Part shown: piece by piece, positions 1 to 8,426 of the stretch | Position numbering within the stretch: position 1 is the first letter of the stretch | Layout of the letters: each line of letters begins with the position of its first letter | Assembly: GCF_006864535.1 (NCBI RefSeq) | Contig: NZ_QHLL01000014.1 | Coordinates: 1-39,824 of the forward strand | Origin: Campylobacter sp. MIT 12-8780 | GTDB lineage: Bacteria > Campylobacterota > Campylobacteria > Campylobacterales > Campylobacteraceae | Length of the DNA: 39,824 bases | Direction of reading: 5' to 3' | Notes under the pieces: generated by a model | Databases searched by the model: none | Seen by the model: the letters and a program-made list of their open reading frames with translations, nothing else | What the model was told of the DNA's origin: nothing | Translations under genes and position numbers: made by a program

Positions 1-433
1 TATAACCGAAAAGAAATCTAATCTTGTCGTTGCTTTTAAACTTATCAAAAAATTCCTTTTTATCTATCATTGCGATTTGCATAATGTTATCCATTTCTTG
101 ATTCTCCTTGTCCTTTATATTTTGTTCGTCTTCTAAATTTTTACAATACAAAGCTAAGCCTTCTATATCCCTAGATACGCCAAAAATATAAATAAAAAAT
201 AAAATAAAAAATAAACCGCCTCCAAGCAATGCAATAAATATGCCGCCCTCTCCAAAAAGTTCTCCAAGCGATTGATGCGTAAGAACAAAAGGTATAATCA
301 TAATAAAACAAAGACTTGCAAAGCCAAGCTTTTCCAAACTTCCTTCGAGATAAGTCTTGATAGTCCTATTGTTATCAAAATCTTCAAGTTTAATTTTTTT
401 CATTGTTTTTCTACCTTTTAATTCTTTTTTCAT
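1..433 (-). CDS. Membrane protein, 3' end outside window
   Basis: An open minus-strand frame begins at 433 and runs off the window edge after 144 codons without a stop. A strong ribosome binding site (GGAGGG, complement of 439-444) lies 5 bases before this ATG. A second in-frame ATG at 403 also has a possible site. Two hydrophobic segments are visible (about residues 36-53 and 65-85), followed by a charged, probably cytoplasmic part. I do not recognise the family. Its strand and character match the minus-strand membrane genes at the right end of the window, so on a circular plasmid it may belong to the same accessory cluster. It is divergent from the transfer operon. Confidence 0.75.
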   Translation of the reverse strand, partial: MKKELKGRKTMKKIKLEDFDNNRTIKTYLEGSLEKLGFASLCFIMIIPFVLTHQSLGELFGEGGIFIALLGGGLFFILFFIYIFGVSRDIEGLALYCKNLEDEQNIKDKENQEMDNIMQIAMIDKKEFFDKFKSNDKIRFLFGY

Positions 434-600
434 TTTTTCCCTCCTTATTTTTTAAGTTTTATTCTAATTTTTAGATTAAATTAAAATAAAAGGTATATTT
501 AAATATTTATTTTTAACTTTAAATTAAAAATAAATCGTATATTTATACTAAATAATAAATATAAATTTATCGGTCGATTATTTTAAACTAAAGGAAAAAA
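434..600. promoter_or_regulatory. Divergent promoter region before virB2
   Basis: This AT-rich gap separates the minus-strand membrane gene from the transfer operon. On the plus strand TATACT at 544-549 is a reasonable -10 box. No clear -35 is seen, as is usual in Campylobacter. On the minus strand TAGAAT (complement of 461-466) could serve the leftward gene. The putative recombination site at 563-587 lies between the plus-strand -10 box and virB2, so any promoter here would stay behind if the segment inverted. Promoter assignments are by eye only. Confidence 0.4.
563..587 (+). repeat. Left copy of 25-bp inverted site (putative recombination site)
   Basis: These 25 bases recur exactly, in opposite orientation, at 36724-36748. 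The core is ATCG-GT-CGAT. The half sites AAATTTATCG and (complement of the right arm) AAAATAATCG agree at 8 of 10 positions around the asymmetric dinucleotide GT at 573-574. That is the layout of serine invertase/resolvase crossover sites. The copy ends 13 bases before the virB2 start codon. An operator function is the main alternative. Confidence 0.65.
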
Positions 601-885
601 ATGCGTAACAAAAAATTTTTTAAAATTTTGTTTCTTGTTGGCTCGATAATGTTATTGCCTAGTCTTAGCTTTGCTGCTGGTGGTATTGATAAGGTCAATA
701 CCTTTTTACAAAACATATCAACCGCTCTTTATGCGATAGGTGCTATTGTGCTTACCATAGCGTTTATGTGGGCTGGGTTTAAGATTATGTTTCAAGGACA
801 AACTTTACAACAAGTTGCTCCTACTTTTATAGGCGGTGTTATTGTTGGTTGTGCTTCTGCTATAGCTGGATATATTATAAGCTAG
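601..885 (+). CDS. virB2: VirB2-like major T4SS pilin
   Basis: This 94-residue protein is the likely pilin subunit of the conjugative pilus. It has a signal peptide (about residues 1-25, cleaved after SFA), then two hydrophobic stretches (about 40-60 and 70-92) joined by a short polar loop, the usual VirB2/TrbC plan. AAAGG lies 6 bases before the ATG. It is the first gene of the transfer operon, just downstream of the 25-bp site at 563-587, and is followed at once by the VirB3/VirB4 fusion, the order seen in Campylobacter Cmg systems. Sequence identity within this family is always low, so the call rests on size, topology and position. Confidence 0.88.
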   Translation: MRNKKFFKILFLVGSIMLLPSLSFAAGGIDKVNTFLQNISTALYAIGAIVLTIAFMWAGFKIMFQGQTLQQVAPTFIGGVIVGCASAIAGYIIS

Positions 886-893
886 GTTTTCAA

Positions 894-3662
894 ATGGACT
901 TGCACCCTTTATTTAAAGGACTTACACGCCCTGCTATGATTTTTGGCGTGCCAATTACACCACTATTTGTTGCTATGGGCATAATTGGTTTATTAAGCTT
1001 TTATATCCAAAATTTATTTATGGCGTTATTTTGCATACCTACTTATTTTGTAATGAAACAAATGGCTAAGCAAGATAATTTCATTTTTAGGCTTTATTTT
1101 TTAAAAATGCGATTTTTTACCAATCCGCTTTCAAAAAAATTTCACGGCGTAAAAACTTTTCAAGCGATGAGTTACACTAAAACGAATTACAAAAAAACTG
1201 ATCCCATCAAATTAAGTCTTTTTGCTCTTAGCAGTGAAGCAAACTTTGAAAAGCTTGTCCCTTTTAGCTCCGTGGTTGATGATGGCATAGTGATTACAAA
1301 AGATTATTTGTTGCTTTGCACCTATCAAATTGATGGAATTTCATTTGAATGCGAAAGCGATACAGACTTAGATTTTAAAAATGAAGCACTAAATATGCTG
1401 TTTAAGGCTTTTTCTAATGAACCGATAAGCTTTTATTTTCATAGTGCAAGACATAGTATAAATGATAAATTTGTTTCTAGGTTTGATAATTCATATCTTA
1501 AAGATATAGATGAATCTTATTACAAAAGCTTCAAAGAAGGAAGTTTGTTTAAAAATTCTATGTTTTTAACAATCATCTTTAACCCTCTTTCACGCCTTGA
1601 AAAAAAGAGTTTTGAGAAGAGTTCTTTTGATACAAAGAAACAAGAAATTAGGATATTCATACAAAAATTTAATGAATATCTACTTCGTCTTGAATCAAAT
1701 TTGAAAAGTTTTGATTGTAAAAAACTCAGCACCTATGAAAAAGATGGGCATGTTTATTCTAAACAACTTGAGTTTTATAACTTTCTTATAGGTGGCAAAT
1801 TTAAGCCTATTAGAATATTACCAACCCCTATTTATGAGTATTTGACAGGGGGCTTAAATTCTATTTATTTCAATTATGATATGGCTCAAATTAATTATAA
1901 CGATGATACAAAGCGTTTTGCTCGCATAATAGAGATTAAGGATTACACCAACTCTACTTTTGCTGGCATTTTGGATTCATTAATGTATTTACAAGTAGAA
2001 TACACCATTACGCAAAGTTTTCAGCCTCTGGCTATGGTTGATGCAAAAAGTGCTTTAAATAAACAAAGAAAGCAACTTATAGCAAGTGAAGATGACTCAC
2101 TCTCTCAAGTAGAAGAGCTTGATATTGCACTTGATAGTTTAGCAAGCGGAGATATTTCTTTTGGTAAATATCATTTTGAAATTGTAGTTTATGCTGATGA
2201 CATAAAAGAGTGTAAAGACAAAACAAATGAAGTGATCACAAGACTTAATGAGTTGGGTTTTATGGCAAGTATTGCTAATATCGCTTTACCAAGTGCTTAT
2301 TTTTCAACCATACCCTGCAATTTTACCATTCGTCCTCGTATCAATTTGATTTCTAGTATTAACTTTAGCTCTCTTATAGCCTTGCATAACTTTGATTCAG
2401 GCAAAAGAGAAAATAATTGTTGGGGACAAGCTGTAACAATGCTTAAAACACCAAATAAAAGCCCTTATTACCTTAATTTTCATCAAAGTAGTGGCAAAAA
2501 TAAAGATGATTTTGGCGAGCTCTATCTTGCAAATAGTCTTATTTTGGGACAAAGTGGGGGAGGTAAAACAGTGTTTATGAACTTTACTTTTAACCAAATG
2601 CTTAAATACGCAGATAAATCCACATTTCCAAGCAATATGCCTGAAGAAAATAAAAAATTTACAGCTGTATATTTAGATAAGGACAAAGGTGCTTTAGGCA
2701 ATATATTATGTGCTGGAGGTCGCTACATTACTATAGAAAATGGCAAACCGACAGGATTTAATCCTTTTATGGTTGAATCTACTCAAGAAAATGTAAGACA
2801 ACTAAAAAATCTCATAAAACTTTGTGTAACAAGAAAAGGCGAAGTTTTAAATACTAAAGAAGAAAAGAGTCTTAGCGACGCAGTTGATTTTATAATGACA
2901 CAATTTGAGCCTAAAGAAAGAGAATACCCTATTTCTTTACTTTTAGAAAATTTAACAGAAGACATTAATGATGACAATTCTTTAAAGTCAAGATTGTTAT
3001 CTTTTAAACAAGGCAATCAATTTGGTTGGGTATTTGATAACAAAACTGATATTTTAGACTTTCCTGATGAAATTAATGTTTTTGGAATTGATGGGACAGA
3101 GTTTTTAGATGATAGCGATGTAAGCGGAATCTTAAGCTATTTTATTCTTTGGCGTGTTATGAATTTAGCAGATGGAAGAAGGCTTTGTGTTGATATTGAT
3201 GAGGCGTGGAAATGGCTTGAAAATGAAATAGTAGCTTTAGAAGTTAAAAATAAATTCAAAACCATACGAAAACAAAATGGCTTTTTACGCCTTGCTACAC
3301 AAAGTGTAGAAGATTTTTTGAAACTACCTATCGCAAAGACACTTATAGAGCAATCAGCTACAAAGATATTTCTACCAAATCCTTTAGCAAAAGAAGATGA
3401 TTATGTGAATGGGTTAAATTTAAGTATTGATGAATATCAAATCATTAGAGATTTTCAACCTTCAAAAAGACAATTTCTTGTTAAAAGACAAGATGAAAAA
3501 GTGATTTGCACGCTTGATTTAAGCTCTTTAGGCAAAGAAAATTTAATGATACTTTCTACAGGAAGTGCATATATAGATACTATAGAAGCTATTTTTGCAG
3601 ATGAAAACAAAAGCCTAGATGAAAAAATCAAAGCTTTAAAAGAAATATATAAATCAGCATAA
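894..3662 (+). CDS. virB4: VirB3-VirB4 fusion, T4SS assembly ATPase
   Basis: A protein of about 922 residues. The first ~100 residues form a VirB3-like domain with two hydrophobic segments (consensus start DLHPLFKGLTRPAMIFGVP). The rest is VirB4, the ATPase that energises pilus assembly and substrate transfer at the inner membrane. Walker A is GQSGGGKT near residues 552-559, and Walker B is LCVDIDEAW near 763-771. The frame is open from TTG 849, but ATG 894 is preferred: it follows the virB2 stop by 8 bases, has TAGG upstream and begins with the conserved VirB3 N terminus. The single-chain fusion is known in epsilonproteobacterial systems. Confidence 0.93.
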   Translation: MDLHPLFKGLTRPAMIFGVPITPLFVAMGIIGLLSFYIQNLFMALFCIPTYFVMKQMAKQDNFIFRLYFLKMRFFTNPLSKKFHGVKTFQAMSYTKTNYKKTDPIKLSLFALSSEANFEKLVPFSSVVDDGIVITKDYLLLCTYQIDGISFECESDTDLDFKNEALNMLFKAFSNEPISFYFHSARHSINDKFVSRFDNSYLKDIDESYYKSFKEGSLFKNSMFLTIIFNPLSRLEKKSFEKSSFDTKKQEIRIFIQKFNEYLLRLESNLKSFDCKKLSTYEKDGHVYSKQLEFYNFLIGGKFKPIRILPTPIYEYLTGGLNSIYFNYDMAQINYNDDTKRFARIIEIKDYTNSTFAGILDSLMYLQVEYTITQSFQPLAMVDAKSALNKQRKQLIASEDDSLSQVEELDIALDSLASGDISFGKYHFEIVVYADDIKECKDKTNEVITRLNELGFMASIANIALPSAYFSTIPCNFTIRPRINLISSINFSSLIALHNFDSGKRENNCWGQAVTMLKTPNKSPYYLNFHQSSGKNKDDFGELYLANSLILGQSGGGKTVFMNFTFNQMLKYADKSTFPSNMPEENKKFTAVYLDKDKGALGNILCAGGRYITIENGKPTGFNPFMVESTQENVRQLKNLIKLCVTRKGEVLNTKEEKSLSDAVDFIMTQFEPKEREYPISLLLENLTEDINDDNSLKSRLLSFKQGNQFGWVFDNKTDILDFPDEINVFGIDGTEFLDDSDVSGILSYFILWRVMNLADGRRLCVDIDEAWKWLENEIVALEVKNKFKTIRKQNGFLRLATQSVEDFLKLPIAKTLIEQSATKIFLPNPLAKEDDYVNGLNLSIDEYQIIRDFQPSKRQFLVKRQDEKVICTLDLSSLGKENLMILSTGSAYIDTIEAIFADENKSLDEKIKALKEIYKSA

Positions 3663-3672
3663 AGGAGAAAAA

Positions 3673-4134
3673 ATGAATGCTGTAAATTTGATAGGTTATT
3701 TGGGTGCAGATTTTGATGTCGCTTACACACAAGCTGACAAATGCTATGCTAAAAACTCACTAGCAATTACAAAGCGTTTTAAAAATGCTAAAGGTAATGA
3801 AGAAAGCCAAACTTCTTGGATACCCATTACTATATTTGGAAAAATGGCAGAAACGGCGTATTTGCATTTTCCTAAGGGTTCTCAATTTGCTTGCAGTGGA
3901 GAATTAATAACAAGCACTTATTCTGATTCTAATGGGAACAATCGCACAAGTTTTAGTGTAATAGTACATAAGTTTTACTGGCTTAGTGGCAATAAGAAAG
4001 ATGGCAGTTTTACAACGCCAAATAAAGTTGTTCCTAAGGCTCAACCTCCTACACAACAAAACCAAGCTCAAGAAGAAATAGATTATGACAATGTGGATAT
4101 AAGCGAATCTGAAATGTCAGTACTTCCATTTTAA
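3673..4134 (+). CDS. ssb: Single-stranded DNA-binding protein
   Basis: 153 residues. The N-terminal OB fold begins MNAVNLIGYLGADFDV and includes the SSB-type strand SWIPITIFGKMAE. A Gln/Pro-rich linker follows, and the acidic tip ends SEMSVLPF, the protein-interaction tail typical of bacterial SSB. It probably coats the transferred or replicating single strand. GGAG precedes the ATG, and the gene sits 10 bases after virB4 inside the transfer operon, which suggests co-expression with conjugation rather than housekeeping use. Confidence 0.93.
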   Translation: MNAVNLIGYLGADFDVAYTQADKCYAKNSLAITKRFKNAKGNEESQTSWIPITIFGKMAETAYLHFPKGSQFACSGELITSTYSDSNGNNRTSFSVIVHKFYWLSGNKKDGSFTTPNKVVPKAQPPTQQNQAQEEIDYDNVDISESEMSVLPF

Positions 4135-4144
4135 AGGATATAAA

Positions 4145-4684
4145 ATGAAAGAAATTCAAATTTTTAAAAACGAAAACTTAGGTGCAATAAGAATAAAAGG
4201 TGATCTTGAAAATCCTTTATTTTGTTTGTCTGATATTTGCAAAATTTTAGGCTTAGCCTATCCTAACAAAATAGCAAATATGATAAAAAAGGAGTTTGAG
4301 TGGGAGGAATTAAATTCCGCCAGCTTTGATACTGGTTATGGCGTTAAAAAATTTACCATGATAACCGAGCCGCAGCTTTACTTCGTGCTTATGCGTAGTG
4401 ATAAACCAAAGGCTAAGCCTTTTAGGCGTTGGATTTCAGATGAAGTTTTACCAAAAATTCGCAAACAAGGCGTATATTCTCCAAATGACTATATCAATGA
4501 GCTTATGGCTTTGCTTACCCCAAATATCCCTCCTTATGATTTCTCAGTTAAGATAGATATAAATGATTGGCACAATAGAAAAGAACTTTCATTGCACTAC
4601 TCAGTAGGTGTAGCCAAGATGAAAAAAGAGAAAAAAGAAAATGAGCTTTTGAATGTCAAGTTTGCTTCAAGGGAAACCAAATAA
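4145..4684 (+). CDS. BRO-N domain protein
   Basis: 179 residues. The first ~115 carry the BRO-N fold known from phage antirepressors and virus Bro proteins: FCLSDICKILGL, then MITEPQLYFVLMRSDKPKAK and FRRWISDEVLPKIRKQG. The C-terminal part is unlike anything I recognise and is Lys-rich at the end. BRO-N domains usually bind DNA. The gene has its own AAAGGATAT site and sits within the transfer operon between ssb and virB5, where such a protein is not part of the secretion machine. It may regulate plasmid or host genes, or be a phage-derived passenger. Confidence 0.8.
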   Translation: MKEIQIFKNENLGAIRIKGDLENPLFCLSDICKILGLAYPNKIANMIKKEFEWEELNSASFDTGYGVKKFTMITEPQLYFVLMRSDKPKAKPFRRWISDEVLPKIRKQGVYSPNDYINELMALLTPNIPPYDFSVKIDINDWHNRKELSLHYSVGVAKMKKEKKENELLNVKFASRETK

Positions 4685-4735
4685 CATAGGAAACAAGAAA
4701 ACATAAACCAAAAATCAAATTTTGAAAGGTAAATA

Positions 4736-5557
4736 ATGAAAACAAATTCTTTTTATAGCCACGATAAAGCCCCATCTTGTCAAAGAACAAAAAAACCAAT
4801 AAGCCTTTATACCAAGAAAATTGTTATATTAATTTCTTTTTTTCTTGTGTCAAATCAAGCTTTAGCTGCAGGCATTCCTGTAATTGATGCTGCCGCAAAT
4901 ACGCAAATGCAGGTTCAAAATGCCAAACAAATAGCCGAATGGGTAAAAGAAGCTACACGATGGGCGGATACAATAACTCATTATAAAAAACAATTACAAG
5001 CCTATAGTGATGAGCTTAATAGTTTAACAGGGGTAAAATCATCAATATCCTCGCTTAGAGATTTAAAGCAAATTTATTCTGATTTTGGTAGGGCATATAC
5101 AAACATACAAGACTTTAACAATAAAGTTTTAAGCGATCCTATGTCTTTTATCAAAGGAGAGTTAAAAGACGCTTATAAAAAATACACACTTTTTGATCGT
5201 TGCGAAAATATAAGCAATCAAGAACAAAAATCCTTGTGTATGGTTGATATGCTTACTTATGTAGCTCAAGAGCAAAACCTTGATCAATCTCAAAAACAAC
5301 TCAATACCATAAATCAAAACTTAGCTGATTTGGATCAAAAACTAAGAAAAACTCAAGATATTAAAGAAGCTCAAGATATAGCAAACGCCATAGCTTCAGA
5401 AGGACTTAAAATACAAATGATTCAATCAAATATCAACCTACAAAACGCACAATATGAAAAACAAAGAGCCATTAGAGAAGAACAAGCTCAACAACTCTTT
5501 TCTAAAAGGGCTTCAAATACCAGCTATGACACTATTCAAGCTTTAGGTTTGGATTAA
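4736..5557 (+). CDS. virB5: VirB5-like minor pilus protein
   Basis: 273 residues. A long basic N terminus precedes the hydrophobic core of a signal peptide (about residues 29-44, cleavage near ALA/AG). The mature part is helical and Gln-rich, with the VirB5/TrbJ pattern: QNAKQIAEWVKEATRW, a Leu-Asn-x-Leu-Thr-Gly segment and a C-terminal coiled coil. VirB5 proteins sit at the pilus tip and aid recipient contact. The position before virB6 supports the call. A later start inside the N-terminal extension is possible, although ATG 4736 has GAAAGG upstream. Confidence 0.82.
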   Translation: MKTNSFYSHDKAPSCQRTKKPISLYTKKIVILISFFLVSNQALAAGIPVIDAAANTQMQVQNAKQIAEWVKEATRWADTITHYKKQLQAYSDELNSLTGVKSSISSLRDLKQIYSDFGRAYTNIQDFNNKVLSDPMSFIKGELKDAYKKYTLFDRCENISNQEQKSLCMVDMLTYVAQEQNLDQSQKQLNTINQNLADLDQKLRKTQDIKEAQDIANAIASEGLKIQMIQSNINLQNAQYEKQRAIREEQAQQLFSKRASNTSYDTIQALGLD

Positions 5558-5568
5558 TAAGGTAAAAA

Positions 5569-6618
5569 ATGAATATTTTTCAAGGCATAGGCAAGATAGT
5601 CGAAAACATTTTTGCAACAATCCAAAATGCTTCTTTGAATGACAAATTTATTCAACTTCAAAGCATAGTAAGCATACTTATTGTTTTAAGCATTATGTAT
5701 AAAGGCTATCAAACTATGGCTGGAAAATCACAAGATCCAATAAGAGAGCTTGTATGGGATATAGCAAGAAAGCTTTTGATACTTACCTTTATCCTAAATG
5801 TCAATGGCTGGCTTAACTCTGCTATATCAGCCCTTGATGGAATTTATGCTTGGGCTGGTGGAGGATCGCAATTTTACGCTCAGCTTGATCAAATTTGTGT
5901 AAGCTTTGGAAAATCATTGCAGGCTGTCATAGAAAGTAATGAAACTATCAATCCTTTTTTAGCTATAACAAATGGACTAATTATTCTTGTTATGGTTTTA
6001 TCATTTCTAGGGCTTATCATTACCTTTGCTTTTACTATCATTGCGACTTCTATTACAAATACTTTTTTAATTATTGCCTTACCTTTAGCTTTATTTTGCT
6101 TTATGTATGAAAACACCAAACAAGTTTTTGTGCAATGGATGAATATGTTTATCTCAAATGTATTTTTGCTTATTTTTATGAGCTGTTTTGCTGATTTTCT
6201 TATCAAGCATATGGCTGCTTTATATGGTGATGTTAAAGTCGTGGAAGATAGCCTTGTAGCAAGTATCTTGCAGCCTATTCTTATTTCAGGCATTTTAGTT
6301 ACTTGTATAGGAGTAATTAAATCTCTTGCTTCTAACCTAGCTCAAGTTACTTTAGACTCAGCCTCTGCAAGTGGCTTACAATCATTTGCAGGAAGTGCTG
6401 GAAAAGGAGCAGGTATGACAGCTAGAGGGGCTGGCAAGCTTGCTTTAGGAGCATTCTCAGGTTCTGCTAGAAAAGCAGAAAGCAGAGGAGGTATGACAGG
6501 GATTGCTGGATTTGCAGCCAAAAAAGCAATGTCTTTTGCTGCAAATAAAGCTACAGGTGGTTTAGCAGGTGCTGCAAGTGCTGCTAAAAATCTTTTATCA
6601 AAAGCAAGAAATGGTTGA
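5569..6618 (+). CDS. virB6: VirB6/TrbL-like inner-membrane channel protein
   Basis: 349 residues with at least five strongly hydrophobic segments between about residues 25 and 250, and the conserved Trp/Gly-rich region around YAWAGGGSQFY, followed by an Ala/Gly/Ser-rich hydrophilic C terminus (about 255-345). This is the VirB6/TrbL plan, the polytopic protein through which substrate crosses the inner membrane. AAGG precedes the start by 6 bases. The stop overlaps the start region of the next gene, indicating translational coupling. Confidence 0.9.
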   Translation: MNIFQGIGKIVENIFATIQNASLNDKFIQLQSIVSILIVLSIMYKGYQTMAGKSQDPIRELVWDIARKLLILTFILNVNGWLNSAISALDGIYAWAGGGSQFYAQLDQICVSFGKSLQAVIESNETINPFLAITNGLIILVMVLSFLGLIITFAFTIIATSITNTFLIIALPLALFCFMYENTKQVFVQWMNMFISNVFLLIFMSCFADFLIKHMAALYGDVKVVEDSLVASILQPILISGILVTCIGVIKSLASNLAQVTLDSASASGLQSFAGSAGKGAGMTARGAGKLALGAFSGSARKAESRGGMTGIAGFAAKKAMSFAANKATGGLAGAASAAKNLLSKARNG

Positions 6619-7249
6619 AATGGAAGATAAAAAAGAACTTCGTGGGATTTATAATGTAACTTTCAACGAGAAAAAGGCTACAGCCATAAAAACAGATATC
6701 GAGCTTATTGAAGATGCTGTAATCGCTGAATTAACCTATTATGTTAAGGGTTGGCATAACGAAAGAAGAGATAAAGGAGCTGGTGCAGAACACATTAAAC
6801 TTCATTTGAAAAAAGGAAGTAATGGCGAGATAAAAGTTGAAGAGCTTTTAAACTTAGGAAAATCTATAAGAATTTATAAAGCACAATTTAAAGAACCTTA
6901 TAAAGATAACGAAACAGCAAGCGTTTATGAATGGCAAAATGATGAAGGTGTGAGATTTAGAACAGTTATAGATAGAATCAGAGGAGAGGGTCACTCGAAT
7001 ACGCCACTATCCCCCTCTGATAGTCAAATTATAACATTCTATTCTGATAGAAATCTTAATCAAAGAATGGAGTTTAAAAATCCAAAAGTAGCAGAGTATT
7101 ATAAAGGTCTTGAGGCGATACAAAACACGCCAAAAAGTCAAGAAACAAACAAAGAAGAAAAGCTTGCAAACATAAGAGCTGAAGTAAAAACTATTAGTGA
7201 AAAACAAGTTAAAAAAGACTTGGATAAAAATTTAAACAAAGAAAGGTAA
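6611..7249 (+). CDS. Unknown protein with shared C-terminal tail; possible RNase-like fold
   Basis: About 212 residues from ATG 6611 (an in-frame ATG at 6620 is the alternative). Both overlap or touch the virB6 end. The central part, with GAGAEHIKLHLKKG, a helix, then VYEWQNDEGVRFRTVIDRI and ITFYSDRNL, recalls the barnase/EndoU/colicin E5-like domain common in Helicobacter and Campylobacter proteins. That match is tentative. The C terminus has KEEKLANIRAEVKTISEK and ends LNKER, a tail shared with the proteins ending at 12284, 30515 and 35545. There is no signal peptide. It is not a known VirB subunit, so a secreted substrate or a regulator fits better. Confidence 0.7.
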   Translation: MVEMEDKKELRGIYNVTFNEKKATAIKTDIELIEDAVIAELTYYVKGWHNERRDKGAGAEHIKLHLKKGSNGEIKVEELLNLGKSIRIYKAQFKEPYKDNETASVYEWQNDEGVRFRTVIDRIRGEGHSNTPLSPSDSQIITFYSDRNLNQRMEFKNPKVAEYYKGLEAIQNTPKSQETNKEEKLANIRAEVKTISEKQVKKDLDKNLNKER

Positions 7250-7255
7250 AGGCTT

Positions 7256-7585
7256 ATGAAAATCAATGCTGAAAAGCTTTTAAAGCAAAAAAACAACGAA
7301 TGGTTAAGGCAAGATTTGTGCAATGTAATTTCACTCCTTGCAGATAGACTAAGCTCTGTATTGCAAGAACTTGAAGAGTGTAGAAAAAATACACCAAATT
7401 CACATTTTGCTACTACTCTTGGTGAAAGAATCGCAACTCTTGAAGCTGAAAATTCATCGCTTAAAGATGAAAATGAAAGGCTTGCAAAAGAACTTAAAGA
7501 GTATGAAATATTAGTTTCTTGCTCTGATTTGGATAATTTCAATCCAGCACATTTTCAACAAGGAGAACATATCAATGAAAACTAA
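7256..7585 (+). CDS. Small coiled-coil protein, unknown
   Basis: 109 residues, no signal peptide or membrane segment. Residues ~60-95 form a clear coiled coil (ERIATLEAENSSLKDENERL). It lies 6 bases after the tailed protein at 6611-7249 and overlaps virB7 by 11 bases. It could be an accessory or chaperone/immunity partner of the preceding gene, but nothing in the sequence proves that. AAAGG lies upstream of the ATG. Confidence 0.72.
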   Translation: MKINAEKLLKQKNNEWLRQDLCNVISLLADRLSSVLQELEECRKNTPNSHFATTLGERIATLEAENSSLKDENERLAKELKEYEILVSCSDLDNFNPAHFQQGEHINEN

Positions 7586-7763
7586 ATCAAGTATTTTAAT
7601 AGGAGTTTTTATGACATTTTTACTTTTTCAAGCTTGTTCTGCAAAACACAAACAAAGCATTGATGAGCAAAAAAGCCTTTCAAAATATGAGGAACTTTTT
7701 AAAGATGATGGGAATTTAATTCCTATCAACTCGGCTGAAATCCAAAGACAGCTAGGCGAATAA
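7575..7763 (+). CDS. virB7: VirB7-like lipoprotein
   Basis: 62 residues with a lipoprotein signal ending FQAC (Cys21), so it should be lipidated and held in the outer membrane. Small lipoproteins at this position stabilise VirB9 in the outer-membrane core complex. The mature part is only about 42 residues and ends SAEIQRQLGE. GGAG precedes the ATG, and virB8 follows after 9 bases. Confidence 0.85.
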   Translation: MKTKSSILIGVFMTFLLFQACSAKHKQSIDEQKSLSKYEELFKDDGNLIPINSAEIQRQLGE

Positions 7764-7772
7764 GGAGAAAGT

Positions 7773-8426
7773 ATGTATAAGGAAGCTATCGATTTTGAAA
7801 GCTCTGTGCGTTATTTGATAGAGCAAAGCAATAAAAGAGCTTGGCTTGTAGCTTTTGTAAGCATATTTGTGGCAATTTTAAGTATTGTAGCAGTGTTATT
7901 GCTTACTCCACTTAAAAGCGTTGAGCCTTATGTTATCAGGGTAGATAACACCACAGGAATGGTAGATATTTTAACTACGCTTGATGAGGAACAAATAACT
8001 TCTATTGAAGCTTTAGACAAGCATTTTGTATCACAATACATTAAAGCTAGAGAAGGGTATTACTATGATATGCTTAATCAAGACTATATTTTTGTCCAAC
8101 TCCTTTCAACCCCACAAATTGCAGAAGCATATAGAGCTATTTATTCAGGCGACAATCCAAGAGATGCGAAACTAGGAAATAATTTTCAGGTAGAAGTGCA
8201 AATTTTAAGCATAGTTTTAAATGAAAGTAATGGAGCAAAAACAGCAACCGCAAGAATCAATCTTAAAACAATAAACAAAAATTCAAAGGCTGAAAGTATC
8301 GCCACTAAGGTTATTACTTTAAGCTATGAATACCAAACCGCTCAGGTAAATGAAGAAAATAGACTTTTAAATCCTTTAGGATTTAAAGTAACAAATTATA
8401 GGATAGATGAGGAAATTACAAGATGA
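7773..8426 (+). CDS. virB8: VirB8-like inner-membrane assembly factor
   Basis: 217 residues: a short cytoplasmic N terminus, one membrane helix (about 22-46) and a periplasmic domain with the VirB8 features VEPYVIRVDNTTGMVDI and YDMLNQDYIFVQLLSTP. VirB8 nucleates assembly of the T4SS channel. GGAG lies upstream. The stop overlaps the virB9 ATG (ATGA), indicating coupled translation. Confidence 0.92.
   Translation: MYKEAIDFESSVRYLIEQSNKRAWLVAFVSIFVAILSIVAVLLLTPLKSVEPYVIRVDNTTGMVDILTTLDEEQITSIEALDKHFVSQYIKAREGYYYDMLNQDYIFVQLLSTPQIAEAYRAIYSGDNPRDAKLGNNFQVEVQILSIVLNESNGAKTATARINLKTINKNSKAESIATKVITLSYEYQTAQVNEENRLLNPLGFKVTNYRIDEEITR

Noticed and set aside
849-893. TTG 849 as start of the VirB3-VirB4 fusion
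   Set aside because: It would overlap virB2 by 37 bases and add 15 residues before the conserved VirB3 N terminus. ATG 894 directly follows the virB2 stop.
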